Shown here piece after piece: positions 43,073-52,449 of a stretch of 64,000 nt of DNA; the stretch's first letter is position 1; each line of letters begins with the position of its first letter. The stretch comes from Microbacterium sp. Root180. GTDB lineage: Bacteria; Actinomycetota; Actinomycetes; Actinomycetales; Microbacteriaceae. The stretch is taken from contig NZ_LMHS01000003.1 of the NCBI RefSeq assembly GCF_001428485.1, forward strand, positions 1,254,876 through 1,318,875, read 5' to 3'. Below the pieces are notes generated by a model. The model saw only the letters and a list, made by a program, of their open reading frames with translations. It searched no databases and had not been told where the DNA came from. A program made the position numbers and the translations under genes.

Positions 43073-46000
43073 ATGCTCCTCCTCCTCGGCGCGTTCGCAC
43101 TCGTTCCGCTGGTGCTCCCGTGGCTTGTCCGGCGCATCGGCGCACGCGCGTTCTTCGTCGCGGCGCTGCTGCCCATCGCGGCGTTCGCGCAGGCGGTCGC
43201 CGCCACCCCTGCTGTGCTCGCCGGCGATGACCCCTTCGAGTCGTACGACTGGATCCCCCCGCTCGGCATCGAGCTCTCGATGCGCATGACCACCCTGTCG
43301 TGGCTCATGACGCTGATCGTGACCGGGGTCGGCGCACTCGTCATGATCTACTGCCGCTGGTACTTCCGCGGCAAGGACGAGGGACTCGGCCAGTTCTCCG
43401 CCGTTCTGCTCGCGTTCGCCGGGGCGATGTACGGCCTCGTCCTCACCGACGACCTCGTCGTGCTCGTGATGTTCTGGGAGATCACGAGCGTGCTGTCGTA
43501 CCTCCTCATCGGGTACTACAACCGCCGTGCGGCGAGTCGTCGCGCCGCACTTCAGGCGCTGCTGGTGACGACCCTCGGCGGACTCGTCATGCTGATCGGC
43601 GTCGTGCTCATCGTCGTCGACGCCGGAACGTCGAGCATCTCGACGATCCTCGCCGAGGCTCCGACCGGCCCGGTCGTCGACGCGGCGCTCGTGCTGCTGC
43701 TCGTCGGCGCGCTCAGCAAGTCCGCCATCTTCCCGTTCCACTTCTGGCTGCCCGGCGCCATGGCGGCGCCGACCCCGGTGAGTGCGTATCTGCACGCCGC
43801 GGCGATGGTCAAGGCCGGCATCTACCTCATCGCTCTCCTCGCGCCCGTGTTCGCTGCGGCGCCGACCTGGCGTCCGATCGTCGTGAGCCTCGGGGTGTTC
43901 ACGATGCTGCTCGGCGGCTACCAAGCTCTGCGCGAGACCGACCTCAAGCGCATCCTGGCCTTCGGCACCGTGAGCCAGCTCGGCCTGCTGGCGGTCGTGC
44001 TCGGCTACGGCACCCGCGACGCCGCGCTCGCCGGGGCCGCGCTGCTGCTGAGCCACGCGTTGTTCAAGTCCGCCCTGTTCCTCGTGGTGGGCGTCATCGA
44101 CCGCCAGCTGTCCACCCGCGACATCGCCGAGCTGAGCGGCGTCGGCCGCCAGGCCCCGGTCATGGCGACGTTCTCGTTCATCGCCGTCGCCTCGATGGTC
44201 GGCATCTTCCCGACGATCGGCTTCGTCGCGAAGGAAGGGGCGCTGACCGCGCTCCTCGACGAGGCGGCCGCCGGTGCCCCGTGGGGCATGGTCGCGTTCG
44301 GCGGCGTCGTGCTCGGATCCGTGCTCACCGCCGCGTACGGCATCCGATTCCTGTGGGGAGCCTTCTGGACGAAGCGGGATGCCGCGCGCCGGCCGCTACC
44401 GGCGACCGAGTGGCCGGACCCTCCCATCGGATTCCTCGCCGCACCTGTCCTCCTGTCGGGGCTCACCGTCGTGGCCGGCTTCGCGGCTCCGGCGCTCGAT
44501 GTGGCGCTGGCGGGCTATGCCGACGAGGCGCCGCCCGGTGCTTCGGAGCATCCCGCCCACCTCGCCCTGTGGCACGGGCTCGAGCCCGCGTTGTGGATCT
44601 CGCTCGGAACGATCGCCGTCGGGGCCGTCGTGTTTTGGCTCACCGCCCGCGCGGGCTGGTCGAAGCGGCTGCTCCCGTTCACCGCGGCCGGGGCGTACAA
44701 CGGCACACTGCGCGCCATCGCACGCCTGTCGGTGGTCACGACGAGCTTCACCCAGCGCGGCTCCCTGCCCGTGTACGTCGGCACGATCTTCGTCGTGTTC
44801 GTCGCCGCCGAGGGCACGGCGCTGCTGGCCGCCCCCGAGTGGCAGGCGCAGCTGGATGCCTTCCAGACGCCCATGCAGCTCGTCGTCGCGCCGATCATGA
44901 TCGTGGCCGGGCTCATCGCGGTGCGCGCACGCAAGCGCTACACCGGCGTTGTGCTCGTCTCGGTGACCGGCCTCGGCATGGTGCTGCTGTTCGCCACGAG
45001 CGGTGCGCCGGATCTCGCCCTCACCCAGATCCTGGTCGAGACGGTGACCCTCGTCGCGTTCGCCCTGGTGCTGCGGCGCATCCCGTCGCGGATGGGCGAG
45101 CACAACGAGTCCGTCTGGCCGGTTGCACGGGCCGTCCTGGGAGCGGCGGTCGGCGCGACCATGGCCGCTGTCGTCCTCGTCGCCACGTCCGCCCGCAGCA
45201 CGCAGCCGATCTCCGACCGCTTCCCCGACCTCGCCTACCACCTCGGACACGGCAAGAACGTGGTCAATGTGGCGCTGGTCGACCTGCGCGGCTGGGACAC
45301 GATGGGTGAGCTGTCGGTGCTCATCCTCGCGGCGACGGGCGTGGCATCCCTCGTCTTCGTCACCCACCGCGCCGACACGCTCTCACGCCTCATCGCCCCC
45401 CTGCCCGCCGGAGCGACCCGCACCGGCAAACCGCTCGTGGAGACCTCGGACGGACTCAAGCAGCGCGGCGATGCGCGCGGAAGCGGTCGCACGGCCTGGC
45501 TGGTCGGCGGTCAGCGCGTGCGTCCGGAGGACCGCTCGATCATGCTCGAGGTGATCGTGCGGATCCTCTTCCACACGATCATCATCGTGTCGCTGTATCT
45601 GCTGTTCGCCGGACACAACCTCCCCGGCGGCGGATTCGCCGGCGGCCTCGTCGCCGGCATGGCGCTGGTCATGCGCTACGTCGCGGGCGGGCGCTTCGAG
45701 CTGGGGGCCGCGGCGCCCACCGACGCCGGGCGCCTGCTGGGCATCGGCATGTCGATCGCCGTCGCCTGCGCCATCGTGCCGATCTTCTTCGGTGCACCGC
45801 CGCTCACGAGCGCGTGGTTCGAGGCGGATCTGCCGGTGATCGGCCACGTCGAGTTCGTGACGTCGACCCTCTTCGACGTCGGCGTCTACCTCGTGGTGAT
45901 CGGCCTCGTGCTGGACGTGCTGCGCAGTCTCGGCGCCGAGGTCGACCGCCAGGCGCACGAGGCTCGCGAAAGCCGGATGGCGGGGGTGAGCGCGCCGTGA
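43073..46000 (+). CDS. mnhA: Mrp-type Na+/H+ antiporter subunit A, fused to subunit B
   Basis: MnhA/MrpA is the largest subunit of the multisubunit cation/proton antiporter related to respiratory complex I. The 975-residue protein has a NuoL-like part (QFSAVLLAFAGAMYGLVLTD, MFWEITSVLSYLLIGYYNRR, FHFWLPGAMAAPTPVSAYLH), an MrpA-specific middle, and a C-terminal MnhB domain (MLEVIVRILFHTIIIVSLYL ... GHNLPGGGFAGGLVAGMAL), so subunits A and B are one polypeptide, as usual in actinobacteria. Start ATG 43073 with AGGAGG 6 nt upstream. First of six genes joined by 4-bp overlaps. Confidence 0.96.
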   Translation: MLLLLGAFALVPLVLPWLVRRIGARAFFVAALLPIAAFAQAVAATPAVLAGDDPFESYDWIPPLGIELSMRMTTLSWLMTLIVTGVGALVMIYCRWYFRGKDEGLGQFSAVLLAFAGAMYGLVLTDDLVVLVMFWEITSVLSYLLIGYYNRRAASRRAALQALLVTTLGGLVMLIGVVLIVVDAGTSSISTILAEAPTGPVVDAALVLLLVGALSKSAIFPFHFWLPGAMAAPTPVSAYLHAAAMVKAGIYLIALLAPVFAAAPTWRPIVVSLGVFTMLLGGYQALRETDLKRILAFGTVSQLGLLAVVLGYGTRDAALAGAALLLSHALFKSALFLVVGVIDRQLSTRDIAELSGVGRQAPVMATFSFIAVASMVGIFPTIGFVAKEGALTALLDEAAAGAPWGMVAFGGVVLGSVLTAAYGIRFLWGAFWTKRDAARRPLPATEWPDPPIGFLAAPVLLSGLTVVAGFAAPALDVALAGYADEAPPGASEHPAHLALWHGLEPALWISLGTIAVGAVVFWLTARAGWSKRLLPFTAAGAYNGTLRAIARLSVVTTSFTQRGSLPVYVGTIFVVFVAAEGTALLAAPEWQAQLDAFQTPMQLVVAPIMIVAGLIAVRARKRYTGVVLVSVTGLGMVLLFATSGAPDLALTQILVETVTLVAFALVLRRIPSRMGEHNESVWPVARAVLGAAVGATMAAVVLVATSARSTQPISDRFPDLAYHLGHGKNVVNVALVDLRGWDTMGELSVLILAATGVASLVFVTHRADTLSRLIAPLPAGATRTGKPLVETSDGLKQRGDARGSGRTAWLVGGQRVRPEDRSIMLEVIVRILFHTIIIVSLYLLFAGHNLPGGGFAGGLVAGMALVMRYVAGGRFELGAAAPTDAGRLLGIGMSIAVACAIVPIFFGAPPLTSAWFEADLPVIGHVEFVTSTLFDVGVYLVVIGLVLDVLRSLGAEVDRQAHEARESRMAGVSAP

Positions 46001-46545
46001 CCGTCTCGACCGTGCTCATCATCGTCATGGCAGTGCTCTTCGCGTGCGGTGTCTACGCCATGCTCGAGCGCAGCCTCACCCGGGTGCTGATCGGGTTCCT
46101 GCTGCTGGGGAATGCGACCAACCTTCTGCTGCTCATCGTCATGGGTCAGCCGGGGGTCGCACCGTTCTTCGGCGCAGCGGCATCCCCCGACGAGATGTCC
46201 GACCCATTGCCGCAGGCGCTGACGCTCACCGCGATCGTCATCACGTTCGCGGTGTCGGCCTTCCTGCTCGCGCTCATCTACCGCTCGTGGCAGCTCGGCC
46301 AGGCCGACACGGTCGAGGACGACGAGGCCGACCGCGCCGTGCGCGAGGGCACCGCCGACGTCGACGAGACGATGGACGACGAGATCGAGATCGAAGACGA
46401 GGACGACGACGCGACCACCGACTTCGTCGGGCTCGACACGTCGCCGATCACCGTGCTGCGCAGCACGGACGTGGCGGGCCTGCGCGACGACGCCCCGACG
46501 GACCGCCCGACGGAACGCCCGACGAGGGGCGGTGACGACGAATGA
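45997..46545 (+). CDS. mnhC: Mrp antiporter subunit C with acidic C-terminal tail
   Basis: MnhC is a NuoK-like subunit with three membrane helices (STVLIIVMAVLFACGVYAML, GNATNLLLLIVMGQ, and ALTLTAIVITFAVSAFLLAL). The 182-residue protein is longer than the usual 110-120 residues because of a tail of about 70 residues, very acidic (DETMDDEIEIEDEDDDATTD) and Pro/Thr-rich at the end. GTG start overlaps mnhA (GTGA), and the stop overlaps mnhD (ATGA). The tail faces the cytoplasm by the expected topology. Confidence 0.95.
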   Translation: MTVSTVLIIVMAVLFACGVYAMLERSLTRVLIGFLLLGNATNLLLLIVMGQPGVAPFFGAAASPDEMSDPLPQALTLTAIVITFAVSAFLLALIYRSWQLGQADTVEDDEADRAVREGTADVDETMDDEIEIEDEDDDATTDFVGLDTSPITVLRSTDVAGLRDDAPTDRPTERPTRGGDDE

Positions 46546-48137
46546 CGACCTTCGCCCCCGCGCTGGTTCCGCTGCTGGTGACGCTGCCGCTGCTCGGCGC
46601 GGCGATCGCGCTCATCGCCGGCCGCCACCGCCGCACGCAGGTGGTCGTGTCGGTGAGCACCCTTTCGGTCGTGCTCGTCATCTCGGCGATCCTGCTGTAC
46701 GTGGTCGACACGGGCGACCAGGCGATCGCGGTGTCCGTCGGCGGGTGGCCGATCCCGTTCGGCATCGTGCTCTACGTCGACCGACTGGCGGCACTGCTCG
46801 TGCTGGTGTCGAGCATCGTCCTGCTCGCGGTCCTGCTGTTCTCGGTGGGACAGGGCGCCGCGGACGGCGACGATGACACACCGGTCACGATCTTCCACCC
46901 GTCGTACCTGATCCTCGCCGCCGGCATCTTCAACGCCTTCATCGCCGGCGACCTGTTCAACCTCTACGTCGGCTTCGAGATCCTCCTCGTCGCGTCGTAC
47001 GTGCTGATCACGCTCGGATCGACGGAGTCCCGCATCCGCACCGGCGTCGTCTACATCGTGGTCTCGCTGGTGTCCTCGATCCTGTTCCTCGCCGCCATCG
47101 CAATGATCTACGGGGCCCTGGGCACCGTGAACATGGTGCAGATCTCGCAACGGATGGGCGAACTGCCGCAGGAGACGCAGCTCGTGCTCCACCTCATGCT
47201 GCTGCTGGCTTTCAGCATCAAGGCCGCCGTCTTCCCGCTGTCGTTCTGGCTTCCCGACTCCTACCCGACAGCGCCCGCACCGGTGACGGCGGTGTTCGCG
47301 GGCCTGCTGACCAAGGTCGGCGTCTACGCGATCATCCGCACCGAGACCGAGATGTTCCTCGAGAACGACGTCAACTTCCTGCTGATGCTCGTCGCCCTGG
47401 CGACGATGATCGTGGGCGTGCTGGGCGCGCTCGCACAGGCCGAACTCAAGCGCATCCTGTCGTTCACACTGGTGAGCCATATCGGCTACATGATCTTCGG
47501 GCTCGCGATCGCCACTCCCGCCGCGATCGGCGCGACGATCTACTACATGGTCCACCACATCGTCGTGCAGACCACGCTGTTCCTCGCCGTCGGACTCGTC
47601 GAGCGTCGTGCCGGCAGCACGTCGATCCTCCGAGTGAAGGGCCTCATGCGCGCGGCACCCGTGATCGCACTGCTGTACTTCATCCCCGCCGTGAACCTCG
47701 GCGGACTGCCGCCGTTCTCAGGGTTCATCGGAAAGTTCGCCCTCTTCGATGCCGCCGCCGAGGTCGGCACGCCGATCATGATGGTGCTCATCGTCGGCGG
47801 CATCGTGACGAGTCTGCTGACCCTCTACGCGCTGATGCGCGCGTGGAACCTGGCGTTCTGGCGCGAGGAGGACGATTCGGCCGAGACGGAGGCACGCATC
47901 TCCTACCTCGGCGCCGCACCGGGAGGGGTCGAGACCGAGCGCCGCGTCATCCCGAAGATCATGACGGCCTCGACCGCCGGCATGGTCGCGCTGACCGTCG
48001 CGCTGACGATCTTCGCCGGACCGCTCTACGACGTGTGCACCCGGATCGGCGCCGCTTTGCTCGAACCGGTCACCCTCGTTCAGCTCGAGCAGGATCTCGG
48101 CTCGAGCGTCGTCAAGGGCGAGGAGGTGCAGCCATGA
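46542..48137 (+). CDS. mnhD: Mrp antiporter subunit D
   Basis: MnhD is a NuoM/NuoN-like subunit that takes part in proton translocation. The 531-residue protein has about 14 membrane helices, with the typical YVGFEILLVASYVLITLGST, AFSIKAAVFPLSFWLPDSYP and PAPVTAVFAGLLTKVGVYAI segments including the functional lysines. Start ATG 46542 overlaps mnhC, and the stop overlaps mnhE. Confidence 0.96.
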   Translation: MTTFAPALVPLLVTLPLLGAAIALIAGRHRRTQVVVSVSTLSVVLVISAILLYVVDTGDQAIAVSVGGWPIPFGIVLYVDRLAALLVLVSSIVLLAVLLFSVGQGAADGDDDTPVTIFHPSYLILAAGIFNAFIAGDLFNLYVGFEILLVASYVLITLGSTESRIRTGVVYIVVSLVSSILFLAAIAMIYGALGTVNMVQISQRMGELPQETQLVLHLMLLLAFSIKAAVFPLSFWLPDSYPTAPAPVTAVFAGLLTKVGVYAIIRTETEMFLENDVNFLLMLVALATMIVGVLGALAQAELKRILSFTLVSHIGYMIFGLAIATPAAIGATIYYMVHHIVVQTTLFLAVGLVERRAGSTSILRVKGLMRAAPVIALLYFIPAVNLGGLPPFSGFIGKFALFDAAAEVGTPIMMVLIVGGIVTSLLTLYALMRAWNLAFWREEDDSAETEARISYLGAAPGGVETERRVIPKIMTASTAGMVALTVALTIFAGPLYDVCTRIGAALLEPVTLVQLEQDLGSSVVKGEEVQP

Positions 48138-48742
48138 CCACCGCCCCGCACACCGCGGCCAGCCCTGTCGTCGGGAAGAAGACCGTCCTCACGCAGCTGT
48201 GGCGTCAGCTCCCCTTTCTGCTGTGGCTGATCGCACTCTGGATGATGCTGTGGGGCCAGCTCACCTGGACGTCCTTCCTCACCGGGTTCATCGCCGCACT
48301 GTTCGTGACCCGGGTCTTCCGTCTCCCCCCGGTCGAGCTCTCGGGCCGCGTCAACGTGTGGTTCGGCGCGGGGTTCGTCGTCGAGTTCCTCGCGGCGCTC
48401 GTCTGGGGCTCGCTCACCGTCGCCGCTCAAGTGCTCGACTTCCGACGGCAGCCCGGCACGGCGATCATCGCGGTGCAGCTCGTCACTGACGACGACCTGA
48501 TCATGACGCACACGGCGGTGACGGCATCCCTGATCCCGGGATCACTCATCGTGGACGTCGACCGGGACCGCCGCATCCTCTACCTCCACGTCATCGGCGT
48601 GAGGTCCGAGGCCGACGTCGATCGCCAGCGCGAGAGCGTGCAGCGGTGGGAGCGCCGCATCGTGATGGCGGTCGGCTCACGGGGGCAGGTGGCTGCAGTG
48701 CGAGCGGATGCCGCGGCCCGCCGCCCGGGAGGCGCCTCGTGA
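48134..48742 (+). CDS. mnhE: Mrp antiporter subunit E
   Basis: A 202-residue MnhE protein: an N-terminal extension of about 25 residues, membrane helices (PFLLWLIALWMMLWGQLTWT, RVNVWFGAGFVVEFLAALVW), and a soluble C-terminal domain with the conserved TAVTASLIPGSLIVDVDRDR segment. MnhE is required for assembly of the complex. ATGA overlap with mnhD; the stop overlaps mnhF (GTGA). Confidence 0.93.
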   Translation: MTTAPHTAASPVVGKKTVLTQLWRQLPFLLWLIALWMMLWGQLTWTSFLTGFIAALFVTRVFRLPPVELSGRVNVWFGAGFVVEFLAALVWGSLTVAAQVLDFRRQPGTAIIAVQLVTDDDLIMTHTAVTASLIPGSLIVDVDRDRRILYLHVIGVRSEADVDRQRESVQRWERRIVMAVGSRGQVAAVRADAAARRPGGAS

Positions 48743-49008
48743 ACGCACTGCTCATCGCGATCTACGTCGTGTTCGGCGCGGCGGCGCTCATCACGCTGTT
48801 CCGCATCGTCCGTGGCCCCTCGATCCTCGACCGTGCCGTGGCATCCGATGTCCTTCTCACCGAGGTCATGTGCGTGCTCGGGGCCGAGATGGCGATCAAC
48901 CACCACACGCGATCGCTGCCGGTGCTGCTGATCATCGCCGCCGTCGGGGTGTTCGGGTCGATCTCGATCGCCCGGTTCGTCGCGCGAAGGGACAACACGG
49001 ACCAATGA
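48739..49008 (+). CDS. mnhF: Mrp antiporter subunit F
   Basis: An 89-residue small membrane subunit with three helices and the family core LFRIVRGPSILDRAVASDVL. GTG start overlapping the mnhE stop. Translation is coupled to mnhG through ATGA. Confidence 0.94.
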   Translation: MNALLIAIYVVFGAAALITLFRIVRGPSILDRAVASDVLLTEVMCVLGAEMAINHHTRSLPVLLIIAAVGVFGSISIARFVARRDNTDQ

Positions 49009-49367
49009 CCCTCGACGACTGGCTGGACCTCGCGGCGCTGATCCTCATCCTGGTCGGCGCGCTGCTGTGCCTCACGGCCGCGATCGGCCTGCTGCGCTTC
49101 CGCGACGTGCCCTCGCGCCTGCACGCCGCGACCAAGCCACAGGTGCTCGGCGTGATCCTGATCTGCCTGGCCGTGGCGCTGTCGCTGCGGTCGTGGCCGG
49201 TCGTCGCGTTCCTCGTGCCGATCGTGCTGATCCAGCTCGCGACGGCGCCGCTCTCGGCGCACGTGGTGGGCCGTCAGGCCTACCGCAACGGCACCATCGA
49301 CGAGACCGGCCTGTTCGTCGACGACCTCGCCGAGTCCCGTCGCACCCCGCCCGCCTCCGGCGGCTGA
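49005..49367 (+). CDS. mnhG: Mrp antiporter subunit G
   Basis: A 120-residue subunit with three membrane helices and the family signature GLLRFRDVPSRLHAATKPQV. It is the last gene of the operon mnhA(B)CDEFG, which is therefore complete. The C-terminal tail (TIDETGLFVDDLAESRRTPP) is hydrophilic. It converges with the penicillin acylase gene. Confidence 0.95.
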   Translation: MTLDDWLDLAALILILVGALLCLTAAIGLLRFRDVPSRLHAATKPQVLGVILICLAVALSLRSWPVVAFLVPIVLIQLATAPLSAHVVGRQAYRNGTIDETGLFVDDLAESRRTPPASGG

Positions 49368-49408
49368 CCCGACGCCTCGGCACGGCGACGGCCAGAGGAG
49401 TCCGCGGC

Positions 49409-52033
49409 TCAGTCGGCCGGGACGAGGGTCAGGGTGTCGGTCGTCGCATCGTCGACCGCGCCGCGTGAGTAGGCCCACGGCGTCAGCCCGACCGCCTGCC
49501 AGGTCGCCGTCTGGTCGATGTAGTTCGGGTGGAACGCGTGTCCGCTGGCGCCGGTCAGGTGGTTCCAGCCGCTCGCGTCGAAGTCGGAGAGGTCCACGAC
49601 CATGCGCATCGAGGGCACCGTCACCGTGGAGAAGCCCTCGCCCATCACCCATCCGGTCGCGTTCACGACGGATGAGCCGCCGCCGGTCGGGAACGGCCCG
49701 CGGTTGAACAGCCACTCGATCGGGGCGATGCCCGATGCGCCGAACGTGTCGCTCATGAGCGGGAGGGCGTGCAGCGACCCCCAGTTCCATTTGGACTGGT
49801 TCTCGCCCTGCAGCTTCACGAGCCGTTCGTAGGCGTCGGTCGCGGAGCGCGCGAGCATCTCCTCCTGGCCCGAGACGCCGAGGGCCTCGTTGGTCCACCA
49901 CGGCGAGCCCGGGTCTGCGAGCAGCTCGTCGACCACGAGGAAGAGCCGGGCCTGGTCCGACAGCGGGACCGGATGCTCGCGCCCGTCGACGAAGAGATTG
50001 TCGGCGAGCTCGTCCCAAAGCACGTTGGCGTACGCGGCCGCCGGCGAGCTCGCGGAGTTCTGCGCGTCCCACGTGCGGAGCCGGTCGAGCGCGGCATCCG
50101 TGCCCTCGTGGCCCGTCTGCAGCTCCATGTACGCGGCGGACAGGCGCATGCCGAGGAAGAACCCGTTGTCCCCCTGGATCGCGAGCATGTCGGCCGCCGT
50201 GAGGGGACCGTTGGCGGACTTGCGCTCGATGAGGTCGACGATGCGCGCCGCGCGCCAGCCGTAGTCCCAGTCGCGCGTGAGGAAGTAGGGGTAGTCCTCG
50301 TCGACGATGGCGTTGTTCGCCGTGACGATGTAGCCCTCGTCGGGGTTGTAGACGACGGGGAGCTCTTCGAAGGGGATGAAGCCCTGCCAGTCGTACGCGG
50401 AGTCCCACCCCGGCTGCGGCATCGAGCCGTCGCCCGCGCCGCGGATCGGCAGGACTCCGGGGGTCTGATACCCGATGTTGCCGTCGACGTCGGCGTAGAT
50501 GAGGTTCTGCGCAGGCACCGCGAACTGCTGCGCGGCCGCGCGGAAGTCGTCGAAGTCGCGCGCCAGATTGAGGGTGAAGATCGCGGTCGCCGTCGTCGCG
50601 GGGGCCAGGGCGGTCCACTGCAGGCTCACGGCGGTCTCGCCCTCGGGGGCGTCTGCGGGCTGCTCGACCGTGCCGCCCGAACCGATCCACGGGTCCTCCG
50701 CGATCGCGGTGTAGTCGTCGGTCAGTCCCGAGATGATCGGGCCGTGGACGGTCGAGCGGATGACGAGCTCCTCGTCGTCGCCCCCCGCGACCTTCAGCGT
50801 CTCGGTGCGCACATCGAGTGGCTCGAGCTCGCCGTCACGCCAGTAGCTGTCGCCGTCGACCTTCTCCACGTACAGGTCGGTCACGTCGGTCGTGAGGTTC
50901 GTGAAACCCCACGCGACGCGGTCGTTGTGGCCGATGATGACGCCGGGCACGCCCGAGAAGCCGAAGCCCGCGACGTCGAACGCGCACGCCTCGGAGACCA
51001 CCCGGCACTTCAGGCCGACCTGGTGCCACACGCTGGGCAGCGAGGCCCCCAGGTGGGGATCGTTGGCCAGCAGCGGCATCCCCGTCTCGGTGAGGTCGCC
51101 CGACACGACCCAGGAGTTCGACCCGATTCCCTCGCCGACGCCGCCGACCAGAGCGCTGACCGCCTCGACGACACCGTCGACCTCGGACCACTCGATCGAT
51201 GCGGTCGCCGCGCTCGCCTTCTCGTCGGCCGTGAGGTCGGCGGCGGTGCCGACGGCCGGCACTGTCGAGATCGACGGCACGATGACCGGATTGCGGTCGT
51301 AGGGGTACTCCGGGTAGAGCTCGCGCATCTGCGCCTGCGTGAAGTCCGCGGCGATCACCGCGCGCTCGGTCTCCTCCTCGATGTTGGATCGGAGGTCCCA
51401 GGCCATCGCCTTGAGCCAGGCCACCGAGTCGGCCGGGCTCCACGGCTCGATCTCGTAGTCGCTGTTCTGCAGGCCGAGCACTGCGTACTCGAGCGATACG
51501 TCGGCACCCTGGTGGTCGGCCAGATACGCGTTGACCCCGTCGGCGTAGGCCTCGTAGTAGGACAGTGTCGCCTCGTCGAGCGCCTCGACCTCCTGCTCCG
51601 CGATCGCGCGCCAGCCGAGAGTGCGCAGGAACCGATCCGTCGGCAGCTGAGACTCCCCGAAGAGCTCGGACAGGCGCCCGCTGGTCACGTGCCGGCGGAA
51701 GTCCATCTCCCAGAAGCGGTCCTGTGCGTGCACGTATCCCTGCGCGAAGAAGAGATCGTCGGTCGTGGCAGCCGTGATCGTCGGGATGCCGAGCGCATCG
51801 CGCTGCACCGTGACCTCCTCGCTCAGTCCGGCGACGGAGATCGCGCCGTCGAGCTGAGGGAACGAGCGCTGCACGGTGTAGGCGACGAAGGCGACCGCGA
51901 TGAGCGCGAGGACGACGATGCCGGTGAGGATGCTGAACAACGCGATGCCGATCCTGCGGCGGAGGGATCGGCGGCGCGGCGGAGCGTCGACGGGATCGCC
52001 GGGATCGACGGGATCGGGGGAGGTCTTCAGCAT
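49409..52033 (-). CDS. Penicillin acylase family protein (Ntn hydrolase)
   Basis: Members cleave amide bonds in beta-lactams, acyl-homoserine lactones or other N-acyl compounds. The 874-residue precursor has an N-terminal membrane anchor (IALFSILTGIVVLALIAVAF), the alpha-chain start (VQRDALGIPTITAATTDDLF, GYVHAQDRFWEMDFRRHVTS), and the autoproteolytic site before Ser305 in GIGSNSWVVSGD, so Ser305 would become the beta-chain nucleophile. Later LLANDPHLGASLPSVWHQVG fits the family. The protein likely acts outside the membrane. The natural substrate cannot be read from sequence. Confidence 0.94.
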   Translation of the reverse strand: MLKTSPDPVDPGDPVDAPPRRRSLRRRIGIALFSILTGIVVLALIAVAFVAYTVQRSFPQLDGAISVAGLSEEVTVQRDALGIPTITAATTDDLFFAQGYVHAQDRFWEMDFRRHVTSGRLSELFGESQLPTDRFLRTLGWRAIAEQEVEALDEATLSYYEAYADGVNAYLADHQGADVSLEYAVLGLQNSDYEIEPWSPADSVAWLKAMAWDLRSNIEEETERAVIAADFTQAQMRELYPEYPYDRNPVIVPSISTVPAVGTAADLTADEKASAATASIEWSEVDGVVEAVSALVGGVGEGIGSNSWVVSGDLTETGMPLLANDPHLGASLPSVWHQVGLKCRVVSEACAFDVAGFGFSGVPGVIIGHNDRVAWGFTNLTTDVTDLYVEKVDGDSYWRDGELEPLDVRTETLKVAGGDDEELVIRSTVHGPIISGLTDDYTAIAEDPWIGSGGTVEQPADAPEGETAVSLQWTALAPATTATAIFTLNLARDFDDFRAAAQQFAVPAQNLIYADVDGNIGYQTPGVLPIRGAGDGSMPQPGWDSAYDWQGFIPFEELPVVYNPDEGYIVTANNAIVDEDYPYFLTRDWDYGWRAARIVDLIERKSANGPLTAADMLAIQGDNGFFLGMRLSAAYMELQTGHEGTDAALDRLRTWDAQNSASSPAAAYANVLWDELADNLFVDGREHPVPLSDQARLFLVVDELLADPGSPWWTNEALGVSGQEEMLARSATDAYERLVKLQGENQSKWNWGSLHALPLMSDTFGASGIAPIEWLFNRGPFPTGGGSSVVNATGWVMGEGFSTVTVPSMRMVVDLSDFDASGWNHLTGASGHAFHPNYIDQTATWQAVGLTPWAYSRGAVDDATTDTLTLVPAD

Positions 52034-52449
52034 CGAAGGTCTTTCAGCTCAGACGAGGGGTGGAACGCCGTGTCGTGCACGGCGAGACCCCGGTTCCGCG
52101 CGTTTCGGGTCGCGCGCACCGTCTGGAATCGTAACCCGGGTCGGGCGGGGCGGCGAATGCCGCGCAGGGATCCGGGGAGGGCGGGACACCCGGTGCCGGC
52201 GGATGGGGCGCCACTTCTCCGGATTTCGCCACTTCTCCGGAGGAATCCGGATGCTGCGCTCCGGCGAACCGCCGAACTCCGGAGAACTGGCGCACGCGAT
52301 TGCCGGGCCGGTTATCCACAAGAGGAAAGAAGCCGCGTGTTTTGCCGGTGCGAGTGCTATCGTCTGACGGGTCGGGCCGTGCTTTCCTCAGCGGAGTCGA
52401 GCATCCTCGTCCGCCCCGTCGGCGAAGAACGATCGGAGACTCTCCAGGC
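52034..52449. promoter_or_regulatory. Non-coding region with repeated TTCTCCGGA palindromes
   Basis: GCGCCACTTCTCCGGA (52208-52223), CGCCACTTCTCCGGA (52227-52241) and, inverted, TCCGGAGAACTGGCGC (52278-52293) form direct and inverted repeats. A perfect DnaA box TTATCCACA follows at 52312-52320, and a -10-like TATCGT near 52359. No gene is visible in 52034-52449. Confidence 0.65.

Noticed and set aside
40298..44056. 1252-codon frame on the minus strand spanning the LacI-type gene and part of mnhA
   Set aside because: It crosses well-supported genes on both strands, contains no motif, and its composition (Arg/Gly/Ala) is typical of a shadow frame.
49409..52033. Penicillin acylase as part of an antibiotic-resistance or quorum-quenching island
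   Set aside because: No resistance, signal-synthase or mobile genes are adjacent; the gene sits between the Mrp operon and argG with ordinary composition.
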